Shown here: piece after piece, positions 45,632-55,203 of the stretch | How positions within the stretch are numbered: the first letter of the stretch is position 1 | Layout of the letters: the number at the start of each line of letters is the position of its first letter | Assembly (NCBI GenBank): GCA_014529385.2 | Contig: CM043954.1 | Coordinates: 98,606,747 to 98,670,746 of the forward strand | Reading direction: 5' to 3' | Length of the DNA stretch: 64,000 bases | Origin: Adiantum capillus-veneris | Lineage: Eukaryota; Streptophyta; Polypodiopsida; Polypodiales; Pteridaceae | The notes under the pieces: generated by a model | Told to the model about the DNA's origin: nothing | The model's database searches: none | Seen by the model: only the letters and a program-made list of their open reading frames with translations | Position numbers and translations under genes: made by a program

Positions 45632-47256
45632 GAGCACAATGTAGCAAACTAGAAAGCAAAACCACCTCACCAACAACACCTGGAAATTGTCTACAAATAT
45701 GGCCAGAAACACAATGTAAAACCTGTGAGACACACTCCAAAATAGAGCTCCCGCAATGTCAATACAAGCCTCGCATGCTCTAGTATCACACTGCAATCTG
45801 TGAGCTAATCACCAAGCCCACACTGTGCGGTATCGATGCACACACGCACAAATCTCCCACCTGCAGAGAACACCGCACGCAAATGTTGAGTGCAACCTGC
45901 AATCTCTACCTAGATCGCATAAATGATACGCATAAAACTCCAGGGAAAATTTCGCCAGAGTTTCAACGCACAATGGCTATCAACACAAAATAACCATTGT
46001 CCTACAAGCTCAATACAATGAGCAATCAATGCGCATCAAACTACACTCAACATACATGCATAAGCTCTGCAAAACTATGGCAAACAATGCTCGAGATCAC
46101 AAGACTCTCCCACCCGAGAGCAAACCACTGTCTCAAGCAAAGAAAGATACACAACTCCTCACTCTTGCGAGAGTGGATACAAAAACACAAAACTGTGTCC
46201 AAACTGACAAAACCTATCAAAGTGAGAGTAAACACTCGATCACAAACTATGGCGAGAATTTGGGAAAAATTCGGCAGAATTTCCCCTAAAAACTGAGCAA
46301 AATACTCAAGTACAATCTCTACCATAAACCATAACACTACTCAATGCCAATGAGTAGAAATGTCAAAATGGCTCCACATTTTCACATACAATGGCAATCT
46401 GCACTCAACATACATCACCGGAGTGACCGCGCATAAGCAAGTGCCAAAAGATTTGCAATCCGGAAACTTGATCAATGCGAAAACAATGCTCTCAAGAGAG
46501 CTCACCGGCACTTGAAAGTGCTCGTCAAAATGCATGTATAATGGACATCAACCATGCGCCATAACCATATGCAAACCATCCACAAAGACCATGAATCCAA
46601 GCACAAAATCACTGCCAAAGTATCCTGTGAAAACCAGTGAAAGAAGCTCCACCTATGAACTCCAAAAACCTGCGTCTCTCAAGAGACCGCTTCGGTGGTG
46701 TGTAAACGCCTCCGTACTTCGTTGCCCAAGTCTACCAAAAAACCCTCAAACCACAGCTTAACACAAGCTGCAATTGCATCTTCAGCTCAGAATTTATGCA
46801 CTCAACTTCAAGCATCTCCCGTGCTTCCAAAAGTGCATCAAACTCGCACACAATGCGACAACAGAAAATTTGGAATTTCTGTATACAGTCAATCTGAGCT
46901 GAATATCAGCAAAACGGTGAGGAATTTGCAAAAAGTTTCTTCTGCAAAGTTGTAGACCACGTCGAAACGGATGGATAACGGACAAAATTCTCAGATCTGC
47001 ATTCTACAAGGAGAAAAACGAATCTGAAAACAGTGCTGCTGCGCACACAGTTTTAGGGCAGCACCTTCACTTACACACAATCTTCCACACTCCTTTCTGA
47101 GCTTCCACAAGAGCATACATCACTCTCAACTGAGCTCACAAGCTCCCATTGCATTCTCACAGCAAGTCTTCTGCTTTCTTACTCTCTCTACCGTCGAGAG
47201 AGAGCGAGCTATCGCCTCGAAGTTCTCAAAGCCGTCGTGCTCTCCGCTGTCATCAT
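45632..47256 (-). other. Long untranslated leader of Copia-F
   Basis: About 1.6 kb between the primer site and the Gag-like ATG, with no open frame of note. A leader this long relative to the coding part is typical of non-autonomous LTR elements and may hold packaging signals (inference). Confidence 0.55.
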
Positions 47257-47271
47257 AGCTCTGATACCAAT

Positions 47272-47454
47272 TAAAGGGGATAGGGGAGCACACCACAGAC
47301 GGAGAGAAGGAGACACACGACACACAGATATGGGTGGGGAGACTCAAAAGAATGAGTAGCCCCCTATACACTTATGCTATGTATAAGGTATACAAGTCAA
47401 TGGACGCCCAAACTCTGGGCGGCTGGGCAAGGCAGAGACGCCTATACCCCAACA
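47272..47454 (-). repeat. 5' LTR of Copia-F
   Basis: 183 bp. Its inner end reads TA instead of CA on the minus strand, one substitution from the other copy. Confidence 0.92.
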
Positions 47455-48798
47455 TGCCTAATTTGCCAAAAGGTCAAGTTTGACAAGCAAAAGGCACCAG
47501 GGTTATTGCAACCACTACCTATTCCAGACAAACCATGGGATAGTATTGCTATGGATTTTATCTTTGATCTTCCGAGAACGCAAACAGGAAACAATGGTAT
47601 TTGAACCATCATTTGCAGATTCAGCAAATAGGCTCATTTTATTCCTGTCGGGAAGAAGATAAAGTCAAATCAGATGGCACGCTTGTTTATGAGCAATATT
47701 TTCAAGTATCATGGCATGCCACAGTCGATTGTTAGCGATCGTGATCTACGCATGACAAGTTTCTTCTGGAGAGGCTTGTTTGAGAATATGGGCACCACGC
47801 TCAAATTCTCTTCGTCATTTCATCCTCAAACAGATGGGCAGTCAGAAGATGCCAATTCTACTGTCCTAGATCTGCTGAAGTGCTATGTGTCAGAGCATAA
47901 AGGAAAGTGGGAGTAGTATTTGCCATTGGTGGAGTATGCATACAATAATACAGTGCATTCATCAACTGGCAAGGCACCTTTTGAGATAGTTGAAGGTGGC
48001 AAGAAAGTTCCTCCCATACTGCACACAAAGGACAAGATATTTGAAGCAGATAAGTATGTTCATGACATGGATGAAATGTACAAGAAGGTCAAAGTGGCCT
48101 TAGAGAAGACTCAGGCAAAGCAAAAGAAAGCAGTTGATCGTCACCGTCATGAAGTGGTATATTCACTTGGTGATTGGGTGCTTTTACGCTTTGAAAAGGC
48201 AAGGTTAAAGAAGATGAAGGGCAAGGAAAGACTGTTTCCAAAGCTCAGCATGCGTTACTATGGACCTTTTCAAGTGTGCGACATAATCAGTGATGTTGCA
48301 TATAGGCTGAAATTGCATGACAGTTGGAAGATTCACAATGCGTTTCATGTGAGTCTTCTCAGACCCTATGTGGGTGATGTGCCAGAAGATATGCCAGCTG
48401 AAGATCAGCCGGAAGTCGAGGAACTTGACGAGATCTTGGTCCCTGAACAGATTTTGGCACACAAAGAAAGGAAAGTGAAAGGCAAGGTTGCTAGGCGTTA
48501 CTTGGTAAAGTTCAAAAACTATCCACCAATGGATGCTAAGTGGATGGAAGAAGGTGAACTTGCAGAGTCACCAACTGTGTTATCACTTTACCTTGAAGCC
48601 TTCGATTTGCAACCTACTTTTTTACTTTTTTGGACTAGAGCCGGCAAGCCAGCAAGGAACTGCCTTTGCTTCGCGTGCACGCAAACGAGTCAAAGACAAA
48701 TTACCTTGCGGACTTGCCGACAGAGGGAAAAGCGCTTCCATGCCGTATCGTGGCATGTCAACGGGGAATGGAAGCAAGTTTCCCCCTCGGGGGAGTAA

Positions 48799-49449
48799 AA
48801 AGTCTTTTCATGCCATGTTAGTCAGTCCATGTTCCCTTGTTAATGTTTATGTTTGCAACCTACCTCGACCCCTTGAGTTTCAAAGCTACATGGATTGTCA
48901 GTGTGACAATGGCTTCTGAAACAAATGATGTACATGGTATTTAAAGTGAGCTCAAATGAAATACCTGTTACATGAATGTTAGAGTTGTACAGATTGTCAG
49001 TTTGGCAATTGCTCTTATGGAATGTCCAAAAGTTTAGTTAGTGCTATAGAAGTGAGTATTTCTTGTCAGTTTGTCAAGGATACAGTAATTGCTTCTATTA
49101 AAGAGTACATGTGTAACTGCATTCTTAAACTGTCGGTTTGGGTATGCTCGAAAGTGTTCCGGGATCCAGCATGTACTATAAGACAGTGGCAAAATGTGCA
49201 GCTACCATTTTGTCATTGGAAAGTTAGTGACTCAAAGCAATGGCAGAGTGCGCAACTACCACTATGTCATTGGGACAGGGTTCACACGCAGGCAATACAT
49301 GTGTCGACGAGGTGTTGAATACACCAGGGTTGACAATGAGCAGGTATGTGTCGTACATATGTCGACAAGTGTTGAATACATCAGTGTTGACTAGGAGCAT
49401 GTACGACATAGATGCAAACGAGGACGTTTGAGATTTCAAGAGCGGGGTA
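48799..49449 (+). other. Gypsy-B 3' untranslated region with short duplications and purine tract
   Basis: Two imperfect local duplications: about 57 bp at 49181-49275 (CTACCA...TGTCATTGG) and about 60 bp at 49299-49410 (TGTCGAC...GTTGAATACA). AAGAGCGGGGTA just before 49450 is the likely polypurine tract. Confidence 0.6.
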
Positions 49450-49787
49450 TGTCACCAGCGTGTGACTACTATCTATCCTTTTTGTTGATTTCTTTCTTCT
49501 TATCTATTTACTTTCACTTTTTGGAAACACCCCTCGGGAAATCTAACTACCCTGCATTGCATAGCTAGTGTGGAACTGTCCAGAGGGAGTCCAGGCCTGA
49601 GGGCAAGAGAGCACTAAGGTTGGACAAGAACTATGGTTAGCCAAAGTGGGGTCATTGACTAGCCAAACTGGAATCCTTTGTTACAGAGCCTACATTTCAG
49701 TTCTGGGTGTGGCTGCAGTGTACAAAGAGGGTCGGATGACCTAGAAAGATACAATGGCAATATCTCCTAAAATTTAGGGAACTGCTA

Positions 49788-52396
49788 TTGATAGCCGTTT
49801 TTCAGCTTTCCATAATTACCATAGTAAGCTACCATCAAATCACTCAAACATTTTGGTTATCCCTACCATTTCACTGTACATAGGTGTGTGTGAGTTAAAG
49901 GACTTTTCCCATATCTTCTTAAAAACCCTCAATTAGCTAGTCATTGGGCTAGTTGAGCCAAAAAAATAAAAAATATAAGTATATTATGACCCATTTGTGT
50001 GTAAATATTTCATTGTATATAGAGCCTAAATATAAGGATTTTTCATAATTATTTTGGTATTTATTTAAATATTTATACTTAGGTGTGTGTTATTTATGCT
50101 ATGTACATTGACTCACCATTACCATATTTTTTTCTTACTATTTTGCATACTCTTTATTCCATATAAAAATAATTTCATGCAAGCTTCTCTTATTTTTTGT
50201 ATAACTCTATCCCAACAAAAATCCAAAAAAACTAGTTTTATTTATGTGTATATTTTTTCACTATTGTGATTTTTTCTTCCTACATCTATTCTCTTTTACT
50301 CTCATAAATTAGAACACCAAAAATATTCATCTTTTTATGGTAGACTTATAATGAGAGAGATTTATTTTGACCCCTTTATATTTTTTCCACCTATATTATT
50401 TATGTTTGACATGTACATATTTTTTTAGACTCCTCAATATTTGATTTTCTTAGTTATACTATTCACTTATATCATGATCTCAACAATATCTTCAATTATA
50501 GACCTACCAAATAAGGTCAAGGGTATGTGGCATGCATGCATACACAATGGGGAGCTCACTCTTGGAGGTATTCAAAAGAATCATCCAAAGAAGAAACTCA
50601 CAAGGACCTTGTGCAGTGGAAAAAACAGTCGGTTTTGCTGAATTTTTAAAGATCACATGCTCCCCGAATTTGGAAAGGTGATACAAACAAAAGTTGTAGC
50701 TCGTGAGCTGAACTTTCACCTCAAATTTTTTCATATTTTTTTAAGCTAGGAGCTGTGAGCTATGATTTTATTGATGGACCCCAGTTTGCCCATGCTATGC
50801 AGCCACACTCCCTCTTCCACTTTATCATTTTCCTCTTTCACACACTCCTCCCTCTCCTTCCCACTCCCAAACCTGCAACTCCCATGTCCTAATTCACCCT
50901 CTTCACCATTGCCACATCTCTCACACCTCCATAGCCTTCATCCTATTTCTACACCCTATGTGTCCCCCTTTCTCTCTACATATATGTCCATATTACCATA
51001 CTCTCTTCAACTTTGTAAAGAACTTCAAAAAAATCAGCAAAAATCCAAAGATAACCTCTACAAATGAAGGCTTTTATCATGAATTTTCCAAGGTTTGAAA
51101 TAACATAGCTTCATCGACACGCACTGCTTCGCCATGCTGACTGCTTCTTCTACCGGTGCTGTAAAGAGGTGAATGTCAACTCGGTGCTGTAAAGAGGTGA
51201 ATGTCAACTTCTCCAAGCTTCAACCTCTCTTTACAAGCTAATCCCTTCTCTAACTTTTCTCATCATATATCTCACCATTTGGTGAATGATTTTGTAAATA
51301 CTTTTTAGTGATAATTACTAACTACTAACCACTAACCTTATTGTAAAATGCACCCTCTACTAGAGTAAGCACTCCCAAATTATTCACTCAATCCTCTCTC
51401 CTTTCATCCTCAATAATTCTCTTCCCTTGAGCCCACATCCATGTGACTCAAAGGACAAGAGAGACCCACCCTCATTAAAAAAAATAAAAATATGCATAAT
51501 CTTTTATTCCTTCAAATAAACTTGATTAGGCCTAATCCTAATGAGGGCTTCTAAAACCTATAAATAGAGCCCTTCTCTCCCTTGTAAATTATCATATGAT
51601 CACACTACACCACACCATTCTCAACACATAACACACCACTCTTCAAGCCTAGTTGTGTAGAGTGTGTGCATTGTGAGTGCTCTATTCCATCACTACACAT
51701 AGGTGCATGGAGAAGCTTGAAGTTAGTCATGCCATCTAGAGGAGTGGAGTGATACTATACTCTGCAATCACACTTGTAGCCTACTCTTGTCCATAATTAA
51801 GATTCATAGTTTTGGGTGCAATTGTATGCTGCAACTACGACTCTTCTCTCCAAATTGACTTGATAGGTTGGCTCATCCGGGGGTTGAAGGTATATTGTCC
51901 TTGAAGTTTGTTGTGCCATTTCATGCTTGGTGGTTTGAGGGCTTGTTGAATTGTTTGCCAAAACTTTCAATTGTAAGAGGGTGCTTGGTGAGAGGGCTCC
52001 CGTGACCCTAAGACAATTTGTGTATTGGCAACAAGGTCACGTTTTGTGTTGTCTCTCTATTTCTCATCAAGCTTTGTATGCATCTAGTCTTTAAGGCTAA
52101 GACTGAGTTGCTCAAGTTGATTTGTGCGCTTTACCTCTCTCTGGCGTGGTGAATGTTTCTGTTTGGTGTGTGTGGCTATCTTGCATTCCCCTCTCTTTGT
52201 GCATTTGAGTACAAGGACATTTCACGTGCGTCCTAGTTCGCATCTACAACTAGGTGGTGCCCCTTTTCTTGTTTGGTTTCTGGCTGTGGGCTGTTGTGTC
52301 TCTGATTGTGCTTGCCACAGCCCCAATTGAGCAGCACGGGAGCCTCGAAGGGTGTTTAGAGGCCGCTCTTCTTGTTGCCCGCCACAGACCGCCTCA
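49788..52396. mobile_element. 2.6-kb TG...CA insertion, possible solo LTR
   Basis: It begins TGATAGCCG and ends CCGCCTCA, and is flanked by CTAT on both sides; the uninterrupted 5' LTR of Gypsy-B has a single CTAT at this point. It is AT-rich and has no supported frame. A strong TATA box (TATAAATAG, 51559-51567) lies about 840 bp before its right end, as in an LTR promoter. A 28-bp tandem duplication is at 51154-51209. TG...CA ends, a short target duplication, a promoter and no coding fit a large solo LTR. An unknown non-coding transposon remains possible. Confidence 0.55.
51559..51567 (+). promoter_or_regulatory. TATA box of the 2.6-kb insertion
   Basis: TATAAATAG followed by a C/T-rich stretch, a good plant core promoter. 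Orientation suggests rightward transcription. Confidence 0.45.
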
Positions 52397-53537
52397 CTAT
52401 TTTGGAACCTGAAAATGTGTTTGCGTCATTACCTCGGGAATGACAAGGGGAACATTTTCTTACTCTGCCGTGAACTCAACTGGGCAACCGGTTGGGAGAT
52501 TTTTAGGCGACAACCCCGAAACAGAAAAATGCTTATAAATGTGCCAAGTGGCACCTTCTTGTGCACTTTCCTCATGCAAGAGAAGGGGGCGCTGAATTTG
52601 AAGAGCAAAGAGGCTCATTTTCAGCCTGTCACAGGTTAAGAGCTATGGAGTGCTTGCTTTCCCTCTTATGCACAGTGCGGTGCTAGGAGTGATGCCCTGC
52701 ACGCTACGCAATGCCCTCTCTCTCCTCTATGGCAGTATGTTATGCCCCACTAGTGGGCTTTTCATTTGACTAATGTACAGTTGTGTGGGTTCATCCGCGA
52801 TTGCCGAGGCAAGAGCCTCTTGCACAGGTATTGGATTAGCTAGCGGCTAATCCCCCGCAGGTACAGGTGATTCGGAGAGGCTTCACGCTCAAAATCTCGT
52901 CCGATTCAAAGGGCAAGTAGCCCTACAGGTGCGGGAGCTCGAGGACTTGCTACGGATGTGACCGGCACGTGAAACGGAGCCCGAAACAGTAAATTACAGC
53001 CTGCTGTGTATTTTGGCAGGTTTAGGGTTTTCGCCCTAAACGGACCCTAATACCCCCAGGAGGTTCGGGGACGCAAGGGGACCACTGTACAAGCGATCTG
53101 GTGCATTTTCGGGGCTGAAAACAGCGAATTCAGCGTGCTGCAGATTCTAGCCAGGTTTTGCAAAGTGCCCGTATGCGGCGGGAAAGTCAGTCAATGCGTG
53201 GGAATACTGACTGTGAAGGGTCCTAGTACAGTTATGCTGCCGAAATCGGGCCTGAACAGTTGAAATTCAGCCAAGTGTGTGCGGGGCAGCTTTTAGGGAT
53301 CCACAGCGTTTATTCCCTCTTTTGAACAATAAAGAAATATCGAAAGGGGCGCCTAAATTAGGGGCCAATCTGGTGTCGGTCTACTCATACAGGTGCAATC
53401 TAGCAACCAGTATCCCTCTCCCCTTTGTTGTGTCTTGAAAGTACAGGTAAAGTGGACGACAAATTAAATGGGTGAAAGCTAAATCAAGGTTTAAAGTAAA
53501 GTCTACCGCCCTTTTTGGATTGAACATGCCGGTTTCA

Positions 53538-54311
53538 CCATCCGTTGGCGTTTTCAGAACCAGCCATCGCCATCCCAAGTTCTCACTTGCCCTAGCGTTT
53601 TTACCTTCACGGGCAGCAGCTCCAAAGTCCTAATAACGCTAGCCAACAGTTGCAGATCCTCATCGATTTTAGCATCAAAACGCAGCAAGATTCAGCCCTT
53701 CAATCTGTATAGAAACCAGCATTTATCCTCAGCGATTCAGCCATTAAAAACGCAACAGACACTCAGCATTTTCAGCCGGCAGCAGTTCCTTCAAAAACGC
53801 AGCAGTACCCTAGACACATCAGCGTTTTTTATCATCATTTCAGCCCCTACAAGAACAGTCAATTCCAGCCACAAGTCAACAGGGTAAAGCAATCAATTCA
53901 GCCCCCAAAGTAGCAGCGATTCTCAGCCTTGCCCCTTTGTGGATAGCAGATAAAGAAGCATCAAGATCAGCCCTAAAGTCATCACCATCGTCGTCATCGG
54001 CATAATCCAAATTGCATCAGTCCATTGCATTCGCACTGTACACTTTTGTGCAATCAAAGTAGACCACTCTCACCGACGAGAGTGGGGCCTTCGGAGGAGG
54101 GTTTTACAACCTCTCGGGTGTCGTATCTCTTCTCTCTCCTTCTCTCAGTCTCGTTCACTTGTACGCACAATATCCACTCACTTTGTTCGTGATCATAGCA
54201 CTCTCCATAAGACGGAAAGCTCTCTCTTTCCCTAAGAACTAAAAGGAACCTTGAGCAAATAAAGATCACTAATCTTGAGAAAATACAACATTTATTCCGG
54301 TGCACCTTACA
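53538..54311 (+). repeat. 5' LTR of Gypsy-C1, right part
   Basis: Starts at the CCATC duplicate and ends TTACA, directly before AGGTATCAGAGC, a one-base variant of the tRNA-Met primer site. It is collinear with 59300-60040 of Gypsy-C2. Confidence 0.85.
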
Positions 54312-54775
54312 TAGGTATCAGAGCTTTGGAAGTGTTCTGTATTACTCAAGGAAAGAACCACAAGAATTTTTTTTGCTTGTTGCGATCGCACGAACCCAAG
54401 GTTACTTGGGCGTGGCGATTCCTAATCATGTTTTGTTGAAGAGTGACAGGAATCCCAAGAAAGAAGGGCTTGTCCAACCTCTCCTTGTGTCTTTTTTCAC
54501 TCATTGAGAGCGGACCGTGCACTTAGCGGCCGGCCAATCGACGTGAGGTGGGAAAAAGCAACCTTGGTGTGAGCGCAAGGCCGCCAAGGGGTGCGCCCGC
54601 AGAAAGGAGTAGAACTCGGGTGAAGAGAAGATCCTTCTCCAACGCGATTTGCAAGCGAAAGAACACCTCAAGAACCTCAAGCTTCTCAAGAACCCAAGAT
54701 TCTCCCGAATCAAGGACCTCAGGAACCTCAAGAACCCAAGTTCCTCGCGAGCTTAAGAACCCAAGATCATAGTGC

Positions 54776-55203
54776 ATGGTCGTCACCCAAAGCGGAATCG
54801 ATACTTCGCATACAGGTGATGAGCATGAGAGAGGCGACGACGACTCGTCCCCACCCGGAGATGAGTTCTTCAACCCTCCCCCTTCGCCATCTACGCCAAC
54901 CCTATGGAGGCAGTGGTCAAGCAGATGATGGCCATGATGGATAGACAAGAAGCAAATCGCCTTGCTCAGGACCGTGAGCGCCTTGCTCAGGAACGTGAGC
55001 GCATTGCTCTTGCCGCAAAACAAGAAGAAAATCGACTTGCTTTCAAACGCGAGCGCGATGAACGAGAAGCTCAAAGAGAGATTCGTCATCAAGAATTCAT
55101 TTCCCATATGCTAGCCTCGAAGACCGAACCAAAGATCGTGGAAGTTCATCAAGTGGCGCAAGCCACGATGCGCATTCCAATCATCCCGTCACAGAAAAGT
55201 TGA
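54776..55203 (+). pseudogene. Gypsy-C1 gag N-terminus
   Basis: ATG 54776 opens the same frame as Gypsy-C2 (HTGDEHERGD, PPPSPSTP). A small deletion near 54900 shifts the frame; it continues from 54904 (MMAMMDRQEANRLAQDRERL), a Glu/Arg-rich predicted coiled coil. A second shift near 55200 leads into the next frame. Confidence 0.75.

Larger units (their letters stand above)
43527..47454 (-). mobile_element. Copia-F: short non-autonomous Ty1/copia derivative
   Basis: 3928 bp with LTRs at 43527-43719 and 47272-47454 (minus strand TGTTGGGGTATAGG...). The target duplication TGCCT lies at 43522-43526 and 47455-47459. The primer site ATTGGTATCAGAGCT (47271-47257, minus) adjoins the right LTR. The purine-rich AAGTGGAAGGT adjoins the left LTR. 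The internal region keeps Gag, a zinc knuckle, a changed protease and a late RT piece, but no integrase or RT core. The LTRs differ by a 10-bp indel (GTGAGAGAGA) and scattered substitutions. Confidence 0.92.
41130..48798 (+). pseudogene. Gypsy-B pol, split by Copia-F
   Basis: A knuckle lacking its second Cys (CFILEQPGHIAYNC) and a protease-like IFFDPGAKANFIS precede a frameshift near 41440. The long RT frame 41438-42799 has [22 protein letters not shown] and FFDDMIVYSK. Near 42745 the frame shifts into RNase H (CDACGSSIGAVLMQD, TDHQT), which has a TAG at 43066. Next come ADALSRK and the integrase zinc finger. Copia-F interrupts it at 43526, inside the codons for the CLIC pair, and the frame resumes exactly at 47460. 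The integrase core (IVSDRDL, FHPQTDGQ) carries TGA 47602, TAG 47629 and TAG 47914. The chromodomain (RRYLVKFKNYPPMDAKWMEE) lies about 48490-48560. Protease-RT-RNase H-integrase-chromodomain order marks a chromovirus. Confidence 0.9.
38060..53537 (+). mobile_element. Gypsy-B: chromovirus with two nested insertions
   Basis: LTRs start TGTCACCAGCG (38060 and 49450) and end GCCGGTTTCA (39534 and 53537). The target duplication is CCATC at 38055-38059 and 53538-53542. Removing Copia-F (43527-47454 plus a 5-bp duplicate) and the 2.6-kb insert (49788-52396 plus a 4-bp duplicate) leaves an element of about 8.9 kb whose two LTRs are both 1475 bp. It inserted into the 5' LTR of Gypsy-C1. Several stops and frameshifts in gag-pol show that it is inactive. 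Confidence 0.93.
49450..53537 (+). repeat. 3' LTR of Gypsy-B, split by a 2.6-kb insertion
   Basis: 49450-49787 matches the first part of the 5' LTR and 52397-53537 matches the rest, overlapping by CTAT. The sum minus 4 equals the 1475 bp of the 5' LTR. A few substitutions separate the copies. Confidence 0.92.
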
